Shown: positions 36,695 through 45,736, counted from the first letter of the stretch. The stretch is 64,000 bases of DNA from Sphingorhabdus sp. Alg239-R122 (GCF_900537065.1 NZ_UNRC01000007.1:1-64000), one strand, 5' to 3'. The notes: generated by a model not told the origin, from the letters alone. Numbers and translations: made by a program.

Positions 36695-38041
36695 TTATCC
36701 AACTGTGAATTCTTTAAAATCGGTCCAGCTTTCATCCATTTCACTATCAATGAAAAGCTGTGTACCAACGCGCCAGAAATAACGGCCTTCCGGTAAGTCA
36801 GACAAAGTAAGTCCGTCCGTTTCGAACCCTGACTGTTCAATCATAGCGGCACCTGTTGGGGTAAAATTGCCCAATGCCTGCTCATTTCCTACCCGGTAAA
36901 GCTGGAATTGATAGACCCGCCTGCCTTTACCGGTGCCTTGCCACCGGAAGCTATACCCTGCTTCGCTAATATCCGCGCTGGCCTTTACGGTGTTTAGACG
37001 GCGTTTGAATGCAATGGTCGTCGGCAGGCCTTCTAGGCCGTTTTGGCCATAGGCAGTGAATTTTGCAAAATAATTCCCGTTATCTACATTCGCTATGGCT
37101 ATTTTATTGTCACTTACCTGCATATCGTCCACAATCTCAATAAAGCCCGCATCGCGTGAAAGCTGTACGCGGTAAGCTTGCGCCGTATCGTTATCTCTCA
37201 GTTTGAAAGTCACAAATTCACGCTTCTGAAGCCCTGTACCGGACGCAAGCTCGGGTGCGGGGAGCATTTGCAATTTGGCAAGGCTTTGTGCGCCTATGGC
37301 AGCCCCAAAGCCCGGTTCCAGTGTAAGAGCTCCGGTAGTGTCAGAACCCGTCACGTCCAAAGCGCCTTCAACCAGTTCGGCAAAAGAACTGCCGGTTTCG
37401 GGATCATAGCGATTACGAAAATCTGTGCCGCGTACTGCAGATACAGATATGGGCGTACGGGTGCGGTAACGGTCTTGCCTGTTTCTGAATGGTGTTACCT
37501 TCGACCGGATTCCACCGCGATCCAATGCAAATTCATAGTCAATTGATTCCGTAAGGAGAATCTTGCGTAGCCGCGTTACTCGTATCACGCTGTTGGAAGG
37601 CATGGTAACAATTGATCCATCAGCAAAGGCCAATGACAGCGAAGATGCCTTGTTGGTGGCGAGTATATCGCCTTCAGTGATGGACATGCCGACACTTACA
37701 TTACGTGTGGGTTTGTTTTTTGCCGCAATTGCGACATCCCCGCGGAATGCACGGACAGTTCCGCTGCTGCGTGTATATTTCAGATAGTCATGGGGGATTT
37801 TCAGCTTGAAACCGACCGGGATTGCGCGATCATTTCTGATCCCGTTGTGATCGATAATATCGTTATAGGATTTGGATGCCTGGAAATACCGTTTGGCAAG
37901 CGCGCTGACTGTATCATTTTGCTTGAACACATAGATAATTTCCGTGTCACTTGCAGCCTCCTTGGCAGATGCGGCTTGTGGCAGGACAAGGGCAGTCAGG
38001 AGTAGCCAAGCAAAGGTCAGATTCGACAGGGATTTATGCAT
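36695..38041 (-). CDS. Periplasmic LysM-FecR domain protein
   Basis: 448-residue protein with signal peptide ending AASAK (about 26). A LysM module (about 36-82, YVFKQNDTVSALAKRYF to GFKLKIP) should bind peptidoglycan. It is followed by a FecR domain (about 90-220, with SSLSLAFADGSIVTM and SVSAVRGTDFRNRYD) and two fibronectin-like beta repeats ending YFWRVG. LysM-FecR proteins are usually found beside CHASE2 sensors. Here it sits between the response regulator and the kinase, so it likely modulates or feeds the CHASE2 sensor from the cell-wall side (inference). Confidence 0.88.
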   Translation of the reverse strand: MHKSLSNLTFAWLLLTALVLPQAASAKEAASDTEIIYVFKQNDTVSALAKRYFQASKSYNDIIDHNGIRNDRAIPVGFKLKIPHDYLKYTRSSGTVRAFRGDVAIAAKNKPTRNVSVGMSITEGDILATNKASSLSLAFADGSIVTMPSNSVIRVTRLRKILLTESIDYEFALDRGGIRSKVTPFRNRQDRYRTRTPISVSAVRGTDFRNRYDPETGSSFAELVEGALDVTGSDTTGALTLEPGFGAAIGAQSLAKLQMLPAPELASGTGLQKREFVTFKLRDNDTAQAYRVQLSRDAGFIEIVDDMQVSDNKIAIANVDNGNYFAKFTAYGQNGLEGLPTTIAFKRRLNTVKASADISEAGYSFRWQGTGKGRRVYQFQLYRVGNEQALGNFTPTGAAMIEQSGFETDGLTLSDLPEGRYFWRVGTQLFIDSEMDESWTDFKEFTVG

Positions 38042-38060
38042 TATGTTCCTCGTGACTATA

Positions 38061-38759
38061 TCAGCCTTTTAATTTTTCCAGTGTTTCGAGACGATACCCA
38101 TAGCCAAAGACCGTTGAAATGCGAAACCCGTTTTCCGGCTTAAGTTTTAGTTTTGAACGCAGGCGTGAAACATGCATGTCAAGTGTACGTGTGGCAAGAT
38201 CGGCATTGGTACGCCAGATTGTTTCCATGATATAAGCACGTGATAATGTGCGGTCCCGGTTACGAAAAAGCAGGTCGATCAGATCGAACTCTTTTGCAGT
38301 CAGTGCAATGTCTTCACCGTGCAGGTTTACACTTTGCCCCATGCGATCGAGAGTATAATCACCATATTGTGCAGTTTTTTCCATCGCACCACCGCCCGAT
38401 GACCTGCGCAGCATGGCATTGATGCGCGCCTCGATTACACCTTCATCTTCCGGCTTTGTAACATAATCATCTGCGCCCGCATTCAGGGCGTCCGCAATAT
38501 CTTTTTTTGCGGTGCGGCTGGTCATCATGATGACGGGCGGCCTATCGTCAACCCCGGTCTGCATCCATTCCAGTATCTCCAGCCCATCTTTGCCAGGCAG
38601 GTTCCAGTCAAGCATGACAAGGTCAAAAGTATCGCGCAGCATGGCCGTGGTAAAACGGTCACCATCATTAAATGGAACCGGTACATAGTCCAATTTCTTC
38701 ACGATATTTTCTACATATTGTAGGATATCGGGTTCGTCATCGACGATGGCTATTCTCAT
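38061..38759 (-). CDS. OmpR-family response regulator
   Basis: 232 residues. The receiver domain has the acidic pocket VDDEPD, phospho-acceptor Asp51 in MLDWNLPGKDG, the Thr switch MMTSRTA and the conserved lysine in YVTKP. The winged-helix output domain (about 130-230) has ALTAKEFDLIDLLFRN, RTLDMHVSRLRSKL and GYGYRL. The ATG at 38759 has AAGGAAGAG upstream; 13 further in-frame codons upstream are not needed. First gene of the three-gene signalling operon. Confidence 0.94.
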   Translation of the reverse strand: MRIAIVDDEPDILQYVENIVKKLDYVPVPFNDGDRFTTAMLRDTFDLVMLDWNLPGKDGLEILEWMQTGVDDRPPVIMMTSRTAKKDIADALNAGADDYVTKPEDEGVIEARINAMLRRSSGGGAMEKTAQYGDYTLDRMGQSVNLHGEDIALTAKEFDLIDLLFRNRDRTLSRAYIMETIWRTNADLATRTLDMHVSRLRSKLKLKPENGFRISTVFGYGYRLETLEKLKG

Positions 38760-38869
38760 CAAACTCTTCCTTAAAACTTTGCGACTCCTGTTATTCAAAA
38801 TGGATACAGGAATTTGAAATATATATTAGGGGCTATTGTTCCTGCTTAGCCAGCGATTCGTTGTCGTTG

Positions 38870-38889
38870 TTACAAGTGTTTACAAACCT
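38870..38889 (-). promoter_or_regulatory. 10-nt direct repeat upstream of the response regulator
   Basis: TTACAA occurs twice with a 10-nt period (38870 and 38880), 111-130 nt before the regulator start. OmpR-family dimers bind direct repeats one helical turn apart, so this is a candidate autoregulatory site. Confidence 0.3.
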
Positions 38890-39028
38890 ATATCTGAAGC
38901 AACGAACAGGGTGACGTAGCGTCTAATGGCCTTCCGGTAAATTTGACCTTGCTATCTTTCCCCTTTCCATCAAATTGGAAAGCATCGAAACTATATGTGA
39001 GAATAATATCTTGAAAATCAGCAATAGC

Positions 39029-39907
39029 ATGCGTGCACTTAACGGTAGCAATATCATGGTCAGTTCCATGGCATGGGGCATGTGGCGCTTTGCCGGACAG
39101 TCACTTGCAGGAGCACATGAGCTGGTTGAAACCGCGCTGGAAACCGGCATCAAGTTTTTCGATACAGCCGATATTTATGGACTGGATGGGCCGCGCTTTG
39201 GTGCTGCGGAAGAGTTACTGGGTGCGGTATTCTCGCAAAAGCCCGAACTTCGTGACCAGATCGTACTGGCGAGCAAGGGCGGCATAATGCCGCCTGTGCC
39301 CTATGACAGTTCATCCAGGTATCTGGAAAAAGCTATTGATGATTCGCTGCGCCGCCTGCGCACTGACCGTATTGATTTATGGCAGGTACACCGGCCTGAT
39401 ATTTTAACTCATCCGGCGGATCTGGCGGCCACTCTCGACAAAGCCGTGGCCAGCGGGAAAGTTCGTGCCGTGGGTGTATCCAATTTCACTCCAGTGCAAA
39501 TTGATGCGCTGCGCATATATCTGAACGCACCATTGGCATCGACACAGCCGGAATTTTCACCTTTCCATCTGAAGCCTATTGAGGATGGTCAGCTTGACCA
39601 GGCAATGCAGCATCAGTTAACCGTTATGGCATGGTCACCTTTGGGCGGCGGACGCATTTCAAGCCCCGACAGCGAACGCGGAAATGCTGCCGTGGAAGCG
39701 CTGAGGCAGGTGGCAGATGCGCAGGGTGTATCGATTGCAGCCGCAGCCTATAGCTGGATTATGGCGCATCCAGCGCGGCCAATACCTATTATTGGGTCAC
39801 AAAATGTGGAGCGGATCCGCGATGCAGGCACGGCCTATCAGGTCACATGGACACGCGAGGACTGGTATAAAGTACTGGTGGCAAGGCGTGGAGAGTCTTT
39901 GCCATAG
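39029..39907 (+). CDS. Aldo/keto reductase (YdhF-like)
   Basis: About 292 residues, NADPH-dependent. Typical features are GMWRFAG at the start, FFDTADIYG (catalytic Asp and Tyr), VLASKGGI (Lys), DRIDLWQVHRPD (His), GVSNF and SPLGGGRI. The start is uncertain: ATG at 39029 is chosen, but a TTG at 39011 or ATG at 38975 is possible because none has a strong ribosome site. Physiological substrate unknown. Divergent from the signalling operon. Confidence 0.85.
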   Translation: MRALNGSNIMVSSMAWGMWRFAGQSLAGAHELVETALETGIKFFDTADIYGLDGPRFGAAEELLGAVFSQKPELRDQIVLASKGGIMPPVPYDSSSRYLEKAIDDSLRRLRTDRIDLWQVHRPDILTHPADLAATLDKAVASGKVRAVGVSNFTPVQIDALRIYLNAPLASTQPEFSPFHLKPIEDGQLDQAMQHQLTVMAWSPLGGGRISSPDSERGNAAVEALRQVADAQGVSIAAAAYSWIMAHPARPIPIIGSQNVERIRDAGTAYQVTWTREDWYKVLVARRGESLP

Positions 39908-39975
39908 GCCCGTCAGCTATACCGGACAATGTGATCGCAGTTTCTGGATTTGGCAGAACGCTGAATTGAGAGAGA

Positions 39976-40004
39976 CCCCGGATCAGGTGCGGGGCAATGT
40001 TTTT
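39976..40004 (+). terminator. Candidate terminator / REP-like hairpin after the reductase
   Basis: CCCCG and CGGGG flank a 9-nt loop (GATCAGGTG) about 70 nt past the reductase stop, followed by CAATGTTTTT. The CCCCGGATCAGGT sequence resembles a repeat often seen between sphingomonad genes, so it may be a repeat relic acting as a terminator. Confidence 0.4.
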
Positions 40005-40037
40005 CTATATGCGCTCTGCTTAGTTAAGAAAAATTGT

Positions 40038-40112
40038 TGGCTGGGGTGGCAGGGATCGAACCTGCGAATGCCGCTACCAAAAAGCGGTGCCTTACCACTT
40101 GGCCACACCCCA
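40038..40112 (-). tRNA. tRNA-Gln (anticodon TTG)
   Basis: Cloverleaf on the minus strand. The acceptor is TGGGGTG/CACCCCA, the anticodon stem CCGCT/AGCGG encloses TTTTGGT, and the T arm carries GGTTCGATCC. Discriminator G, CCA encoded at 40038-40040. TTG reads CAA glutamine codons. Confidence 0.97.
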
Positions 40113-40196
40113 GCAACAGAGGCGGCTATTAACGGACTTATATGTGTGGGGCAAGTGATTGTGTCAGATTTTTTGCATGGGAATGTGGAGGTCCCT

Positions 40197-40451
40197 TCAT
40201 TGCGCCTCACGTACCAGTTTGCGGACAATCCAGCGCACGAAAGGGGCGACAAACAGGACCGCCGGAAAAGCGATAGTCCATGATGTCAGCCATCCCGTTA
40301 GCAGGCTGTCAAAAAAATCTGGTGTGATCCCCATCGTGACATAGGTCGATATGGACGAAATAATGCATGACATGATGCCGGAAAGGAAAAACGCAAACAA
40401 AAATGGCGCAAACCGGGGGTGAAGTTTGTTCAAAACAGCTTCTGCACCCAT
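40197..40451 (-). CDS. DUF2798-family two-TM protein
   Basis: 84 residues with two hydrophobic helices (about 15-40 and 52-70). FFLSGIMSCIISSIST and SWTIAFPAVLFVAPFVRWIVRKLV match the DUF2798 pattern. Function unknown. The ATG at 40451 overlaps the ilvE stop by 22 nt, so the two are probably translated in tandem. Confidence 0.75.
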   Translation of the reverse strand: MGAEAVLNKLHPRFAPFLFAFFLSGIMSCIISSISTYVTMGITPDFFDSLLTGWLTSWTIAFPAVLFVAPFVRWIVRKLVREAQ

Positions 40452-41527
40452 CCATGCGGGTCCGGAGCGCGTCCGCGCTGGATATCTACCAGGCGGCTGC
40501 GCATTTTTTGCGTAACCTGTCCGGTGCTGCCACTGCCAATAGTGAATTCTCCATCGGTAGACTTCACCGTGCCAACGCCGGTGACAACAGCTGCAGTGCC
40601 GCAGGCAAATGTCTCAAGCAATTCTCCGCTTTCCGCATCATCGCGCCACTGATCAAAGCTGTAAGGCTCCTCGTGCACATCATACCCTTCGCCACGGGCA
40701 AGGGCGATAATGGAATCGCGCGTGATGCCGGGCAGGATCGTACCTGTAAGTGGCGGCGTAATGATGCGTCCGCCGTCCATGACAAAGAACAGGTTCATGC
40801 CGCCCAGTTCTTCGACCCATTTGCGATTGGCTGCATCGAGGAACACGACCTGGTCGCATCCATTGGCGATGGCCTGTGCCTGTGCAGGCAGGCTAGCGGC
40901 ATAATTGCCACCGCATTTGGCCGCACCTGTACCGCCGGGTGCGGCGCGGCTATAATCCTGCGATGCCCAGATGGTGACGGCCTTGGCGCCGCCTTTGAAA
41001 TAGGAACCCACGGATGAGGCAATCACCATATAGAGATATTCTTTTGCAGGGCGCACACCCAGGAATACCTCGCTTGCGAACATGAAGGGGCGCAGATAAA
41101 GAGCGCCGCCTTCGCCGGGCGGTATCCAGCTGCGGTCCGTTTCGACAATCCTGCGGATCGATTCGAGAAATATTTCTTCGGGAAGCTCGGGCATGGCCAT
41201 GCGCTGCGCCGATGCCTGAAACCTCTGTGCATTGGCTTCTGGCCGAAAAAGGGCAGTGCTGCCATCTTCCTGTTTATAGGCTTTCATGCCTTCGAAAATT
41301 TCCTGCGCATAATGTAGCACGGATGAAGCCGGGTCCATCTGGATGGGTGCACGCGCCTCAATCCGGGCATTATGCCAGCCCTTACCCTCAGTATAATTGA
41401 CCACCGCCATATGATCGGTGAAAACAGTCCCGAACCCAGGGTCGGCAAGCAGTTTTGCACGCGCATCATCGGAGGCGGGATCGGGGTTTGGGTGAATATT
41501 AAATTCAGGTGCTTGCGGGGCAGTCAT
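40430..41527 (-). CDS. ilvE: Branched-chain amino acid aminotransferase
   Basis: 365-residue PLP enzyme (fold IV) of the long BCAT2/IlvE type; transfers the amino group in the last step of Leu, Ile and Val synthesis. Recognised by HYAQEIFEGMKAYK, RPFMFASE, the PLP lysine in GAAKCGGNYAASL, GGMNLFFVMDG and GTAAVVTGVG. The ATG at 41527 with GTGAGGAA upstream is chosen over an ATG 45 nt earlier. Divergent from a MarR-type regulator. Confidence 0.94.
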   Translation of the reverse strand: MTAPQAPEFNIHPNPDPASDDARAKLLADPGFGTVFTDHMAVVNYTEGKGWHNARIEARAPIQMDPASSVLHYAQEIFEGMKAYKQEDGSTALFRPEANAQRFQASAQRMAMPELPEEIFLESIRRIVETDRSWIPPGEGGALYLRPFMFASEVFLGVRPAKEYLYMVIASSVGSYFKGGAKAVTIWASQDYSRAAPGGTGAAKCGGNYAASLPAQAQAIANGCDQVVFLDAANRKWVEELGGMNLFFVMDGGRIITPPLTGTILPGITRDSIIALARGEGYDVHEEPYSFDQWRDDAESGELLETFACGTAAVVTGVGTVKSTDGEFTIGSGSTGQVTQKMRSRLVDIQRGRAPDPHGWVQKLF

Positions 41528-41637
41528 ATTTTCCTCACGGGGGCTGAACCTAGCATGGCCTTGACGCTTCAAGCGCCTTGGCCAGCGAGCTGTCCGTTAT
41601 ACTTGCGCTGGATTAGCCATGCTGGCAAGACAGGTCA

Positions 41638-42174
41638 ATGGTTGACCAATCACCTTTTTCTTCCACATCCAGGACGCGGCAGGAGCTTCTTCAATCCGCG
41701 CCGGCATCTCCGCTTTATCTACGCGAAGATGAGGTGCGGCGTGGGATTGAGCTTGTGCATTTCGGATATATGCGGCTGATGCGCGCAGCGGATGCACGGT
41801 TAAAGATAGAAGGGCTTGGCCGGGCTCATCAAAGGGCACTCTATTTTATCGCGCGCAGCCCTGACCTCACGGTTACCCAGCTCCTGCAAAGACTGGCAAT
41901 CACCAAACAGTCGCTTGGACGTGTGCTGAAGGATCTGGATGCGCGCGGATTTACTGAAAGCAGGCCGGGCCGTAATGACCGGCGGCAGAAAATGTTGCGT
42001 CTCACAAAAACCGGCGCTGCATTTGAGGCCGAGCTGTTCGATGCGCTGAGGCAGAAAATGTCTGCGGCTTATCAGCATGCGGGCCAAGAGGCCGTTACCG
42101 GTTTCTGGCGTGTGCTTGAAGGCTTGCTCCCCGAAGCTGACCGAGCAATTATTGCTGATATCACCAAAGGGTAA
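41638..42174 (+). CDS. MarR-family transcriptional regulator
   Basis: 178 residues. The winged helix-turn-helix (about 60-130) has LTVTQLLQRLAITKQSLGRVLKDL and the wing DRRQKMLRLTKTG. A leading 30-residue tail precedes the first dimerisation helix. Divergent from ilvE across 110 nt; no ligand can be inferred. Confidence 0.88.
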   Translation: MVDQSPFSSTSRTRQELLQSAPASPLYLREDEVRRGIELVHFGYMRLMRAADARLKIEGLGRAHQRALYFIARSPDLTVTQLLQRLAITKQSLGRVLKDLDARGFTESRPGRNDRRQKMLRLTKTGAAFEAELFDALRQKMSAAYQHAGQEAVTGFWRVLEGLLPEADRAIIADITKG

Positions 42175-43803
42175 TCAGTCGATTTTCACTGTTTGGCGAT
42201 ACATGGGCGGTTTGCGCGCCTGTGATGCCTGTTCAAAAGCATAGCCAGCTCTGATGACATCGTGATCGGCCCATTTTGTGCCAATGATACTGAGACCTAG
42301 TGGCAACCCCTCAATATCGCCCATTGGCACTGTGATATGCGGATAGCCAGCCACAGCAGGCAGCTGGCTTTGACTGGGGCCTCCAAAATTGTCACCATTG
42401 ACGATATCGCTGACCCATGCAGGGCCATTTGTGGGGCCGACCAGGAAACGGACATTATTGGCTCTCAACAGGCGGTCAATACCTTTGGGGCCTGCAAGCG
42501 TTCTGGCTTTGGTGCGTGCGGCTTTATAGTCATTATCATCCAGTCCAGCCTGGCTTTCGGCCAGCTCGAAAAGATCCTGTCCAAACCACCGCAGTTCAGT
42601 ACCTGCATTCTCTTTATTAAAGGCAATGAGGTCAGCCAATGTGCGTGTTTTGACGGCAGGAGGCGTTGAGGCAAGGTAGGTATTCATATCTGCCCTGAGC
42701 TCCGTCATGAGGACGGCGAATTCCGCTTCCCCGACTTCATCAAGCCCGGCGCGTGTATCCTGAATATCCACCAATATGGCACCGGCTTTTTCAAGCTGTT
42801 TCAGTGCAGAATTGAAAACAGCCTGTATTGCTGCATTGCTGCCAATTCGGTCACGCATCACGCCGATATGTACATTTTTCAGGTAAGTGGCTGACAGGCC
42901 TTTTGTAAAATTGACGGCATATTGTCCGGCATCCTGCGTGGCCTTGTCCATTGGATCGCTGCCTGCCATGGCCGTGAGCATGAGCGCTGTGTCACGCACC
43001 GTACGGGTCATTGGACCGGCTGTGTCCTGGCTGTGGCTAATAGGCACAATATATGTGCGCGAAACAAGGCCGACAGTGGGCTTAAAACCGACCAGGCCAT
43101 TGATGGCGGCGGGGCAGGTGATCGATCCATCGGTTTCGGTGCCAATCGTTCCTGCCGCAAGGCTGGCCGCTGCAGCCGCTCCGCTACCGGAAGAAGAGCC
43201 ACAGCTATTGCGATCGAGTGCATAGGGGTTGCGCACCAGTCCGCCCACGCTGCTCCACCCGCTGGTCGAATTGCTGGAGCGGATATTGGCCCATTGTGAC
43301 AGGTTGGTTTTGCCTAGAATGATAGCGCCTGCCGCCTTGAGCCGCGCGATCATCGGTGCGTCGCGATTGGTGATATTCTCCAGCAACGCTGTCGAACCAG
43401 CAGTTGTGGGGACCGGCCCCGCCACTTCGATATTGTCTTTCACCATGACCGGAATGCCATGCAGCGGACCGCGGGCCCGGCCAGTTGCCTGTTCGGCATC
43501 ACGCTGCCGTGCCTGTTCTAATGCATCGGGCATAACAGCGATCACGGCATTGAGCGCAGGGCCCTTACGGTCCAGTCTATCAATCCGTTCGAGATAGGCT
43601 TTGACCAGCTGTTCACTAGTGGTTTTTCCATTTTTCAGCCATGTAGCCTGCTCCGATATCGGGACCTCTGCGATATCGGGCATTGTTTCAGATGCGGTAT
43701 TTGCATTCTGTGCTACAGCTTCTGGCGCGATGTACGAAGACAAGGCGATGAGTGCGAAACCGGGTAAAAATATGGATTTCAGGTTGAATAGGCGAACAGG
43801 CAT
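42175..43803 (-). CDS. Exported amidase (amidase signature family)
   Basis: 542 residues with an N-terminal signal segment ending AVAQ (about 30). The Ser-cisSer-Lys triad is visible: Lys in GIPVMVKDNIEVAG, the cis-serine in RNSCGSSSGSGAA, and the nucleophile in ETDGSITCPA. Substrate unknown; exported homologues act on peptides or amides. The ATG at 43803 has AAGGAGCAC upstream. The open frame continues to 44049 but crosses a terminator hairpin and is not coding there. Confidence 0.9.
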   Translation of the reverse strand: MPVRLFNLKSIFLPGFALIALSSYIAPEAVAQNANTASETMPDIAEVPISEQATWLKNGKTTSEQLVKAYLERIDRLDRKGPALNAVIAVMPDALEQARQRDAEQATGRARGPLHGIPVMVKDNIEVAGPVPTTAGSTALLENITNRDAPMIARLKAAGAIILGKTNLSQWANIRSSNSTSGWSSVGGLVRNPYALDRNSCGSSSGSGAAAAASLAAGTIGTETDGSITCPAAINGLVGFKPTVGLVSRTYIVPISHSQDTAGPMTRTVRDTALMLTAMAGSDPMDKATQDAGQYAVNFTKGLSATYLKNVHIGVMRDRIGSNAAIQAVFNSALKQLEKAGAILVDIQDTRAGLDEVGEAEFAVLMTELRADMNTYLASTPPAVKTRTLADLIAFNKENAGTELRWFGQDLFELAESQAGLDDNDYKAARTKARTLAGPKGIDRLLRANNVRFLVGPTNGPAWVSDIVNGDNFGGPSQSQLPAVAGYPHITVPMGDIEGLPLGLSIIGTKWADHDVIRAGYAFEQASQARKPPMYRQTVKID

Positions 43804-43880
43804 ATCTGGGTGCTCCTTGGAACCAGATAGGGAATGTCGCATGATTTGACCGTATTGAAAAGCCAGATCCAAAACGAAAA

Positions 43881-43906
43881 GGACCGCCGGAGAAAACCGG
43901 CGGTCC
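43881..43906 (-). terminator. Strong terminator of the 33-codon micro-gene
   Basis: A perfect 10-bp stem (GGACCGCCGG/CCGGCGGTCC) with a 6-nt loop is followed on the minus strand by TTTTCGTTTT. It lies 78 nt past the micro-gene stop and 77 nt before the amidase start, so it separates the two transcripts. Confidence 0.85.
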
Positions 43907-43984
43907 CTTACATGGTCAGCGGACGGAAGTGCCGCCAGTTGGAGTAATCCAAACGCTAAATAAGCAGACCAGTTATCGCTTGTT

Positions 43985-44086
43985 TTAGCGGACGTTACCC
44001 CAAACGGACTTGACCGACCCCTGTGCTGAACCATGAGACATCGGACCACCTCCTCTCGCTATGTTGAAATATGACGCTGTAACCAT
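43985..44086 (-). CDS. Stand-alone micro-gene, 33-residue peptide (unknown)
   Basis: In the 469-nt gap between two genes is a short minus-strand frame starting at ATG 44086 with GGAG 7 nt upstream (a second ATG lies 6 nt earlier). Inside it, GAGAGGAGGTGG precedes a further in-frame ATG at 44041 that would give the 18-residue MSHGSAQGSVKSVWGNVR. Such a strong internal ribosome site suggests that the short form is the real product, or that both are made. It has its own terminator. No family recognised; a structured small RNA is the alternative. Confidence 0.45.
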   Translation of the reverse strand: MVTASYFNIARGGGPMSHGSAQGSVKSVWGNVR

Positions 44087-44272
44087 GAGCATTCTCCGGT
44101 TGTTGCGTTTTCAGTTGTGAATCAATTCGCGAATCACGACAAGGCTTGTAATTTATTTTTTTTCGGGCAATTATGGGGGTTCTGGTGTTTTCTATACCAG
44201 CCCTTCCGCATAACAATGCATACTCCCCCTTTTAAGGCAGGCCAGTTGGCACTGCCAAATGACGGTATGCCG

Positions 44273-44812
44273 TTATTTGCGGCAGTCTTCCACAACCCGT
44301 GTGAACTCGGGCCAGATCGGAATGGCAAGGGCGGATGTGCTGGACACTTCAACAGTAAAACGGCCACGGCTGAATGCGATCTTGTCCAGTATATCGTCAT
44401 ATACCGCCACTTCTGCGGCAATATAGGGCGGTGTTCCGCCGGCATTACTGGCAGGCAGGTTCCTGTCCGTTGCCGTTGTGCGGACCAGCATACGCGCTTG
44501 CCGCTGCGTTGTTCCCGTGCGTGAAAGGAATATTTTCTTTTGCGCGCGATCACAGCGCACCATGAAGTTTGCACTTTGCCCGGCCTCCCCAAACAGCGCA
44601 ATCGATCCGCGTGTATCCTGTCTATAGACCCAGTCCCCCGGTGTTATCGGCCAGTCGCGCCAGTCTCCGGCAGGGCGGGGTTGCGGGGCAGGCGCTGGTG
44701 TGACAGTTACTTGCTGCGGAGCCTGTTGCTGCGTGGGCGGAGGTGGCGGCGTCGATGGAGCGACACAGGCGGAAATGGCAAATATGCTTATCAGGGGGAG
44801 TATTTTCTTCAT
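44273..44812 (-). CDS. Putative lipoprotein, proline/glutamine-rich linker
   Basis: 179 residues. Short leader MKKILPLISIFAISAC with lipobox, a Pro/Gln-rich linker (about 20-50), then a globular beta-rich domain with DWPITPGDWVYRQD and a final VVEDCRK with a likely disulfide partner in VRCDRAQ. I do not recognise the domain. The ATG at 44812 is set by the signal sequence; the frame extends further upstream without support. Divergent from tlyA. Confidence 0.65.
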   Translation of the reverse strand: MKKILPLISIFAISACVAPSTPPPPPTQQQAPQQVTVTPAPAPQPRPAGDWRDWPITPGDWVYRQDTRGSIALFGEAGQSANFMVRCDRAQKKIFLSRTGTTQRQARMLVRTTATDRNLPASNAGGTPPYIAAEVAVYDDILDKIAFSRGRFTVEVSSTSALAIPIWPEFTRVVEDCRK

Positions 44813-44915
44813 AACCGATGTGTAGTTACCCTGCTGCTGCGGCTCAAGGTGAAAAATCACAAGGTTGCAAATAGCCGGTGGAAAACGCGATTTGGGCCCG
44901 CTAGGTTGTAAGGCA

Positions 44916-45671
44916 ATGAGTATGCACTCCAAAAAACCGAAAAAAATTCGGGCTGACCAGCTATTGTTGGCGCGTGGTTTCGTGGAGAGTGCCGCACAGG
45001 GGCAGGCTGCCATTATGGCAGGACTGGTTTTCTGCAAGGAACAGAAAATTACCACCGCGGGGCATCAACTGCCCGTTGACGCCGTCATAGAATTGCGCGG
45101 CAAGGAGCATCCATGGGTATCGCGCGGCGGGCTGAAACTTGACCATGCGCTCAAACATTTTGCACTTGATGTAAAAGGGTTTACCGCGATTGATGTGGGC
45201 AGTTCCACAGGTGGCTTTACTGATGTGCTGCTGTCACGTGGCGCGAACCATGTGTTTGCGGTGGATAGCGGTACCAATCAGCTTGCCTGGAAATTGCGGC
45301 AAGATAGCCGTGTGGCTGTACATGAGCAGACAAGTGCAAGGATCCTTACCGATGCGCATATCGACCGGGAGATTGACATACTCGTATGCGATGCCAGCTT
45401 CATCACCCTGTCCGACGTCTTGCCTGTACCACTGGGTTTTGTACGCAAAGGCGGTTGGGCCGTGGCACTGATAAAACCGCAGTTCGAGGTGGAACGCCAT
45501 GAAGTGGGCGAGGGCGGTGTGGTGCGTGATGCTGGCCTGCATGAGCGCGTCTGTCGTGATGTGAAGAACTGGTTTGAAAGCACGGGATGGGATGTACAGG
45601 GCATTGAGAAGAGTCCGATTACTGGGCCGAGCGGCAATATCGAATTCCTGATCGGTGCGATTAAAGGCTGA
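44916..45671 (+). CDS. tlyA: TlyA-family rRNA 2'-O-methyltransferase
   Basis: 251 residues. An S4 RNA-binding domain (about 8-65, IRADQLLLARGFVESAAQGQ) precedes an FtsJ/RrmJ methyltransferase domain with SAM site AIDVGSSTGGFTDVLL, CDASFITLSDVLP and IKPQFEVE. The family methylates 16S and/or 23S rRNA and was historically called hemolysin A. Start at 44916 with TAAGG just upstream; ATG at 44922 is possible. Confidence 0.92.
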   Translation: MSMHSKKPKKIRADQLLLARGFVESAAQGQAAIMAGLVFCKEQKITTAGHQLPVDAVIELRGKEHPWVSRGGLKLDHALKHFALDVKGFTAIDVGSSTGGFTDVLLSRGANHVFAVDSGTNQLAWKLRQDSRVAVHEQTSARILTDAHIDREIDILVCDASFITLSDVLPVPLGFVRKGGWAVALIKPQFEVERHEVGEGGVVRDAGLHERVCRDVKNWFESTGWDVQGIEKSPITGPSGNIEFLIGAIKG

Positions 45672-45736
45672 ACCCTTTTCATCTTGCGACAAAGCCGATA
45701 AGGACGCATTTTCCGCGTCTACTTACAGGATTTTGC

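Noticed and set aside
43804-44049. Upstream extension of the amidase reading frame
   Set aside because: It crosses a strong terminator hairpin and lacks a signal peptide; the true start at 43803 has a ribosome site and a leader sequence.
44150-44272. Small hairpins downstream of the Pro/Gln-rich lipoprotein as a terminator
   Set aside because: Stems are 4-5 bp and are followed on the minus strand by A-runs, not T-runs.
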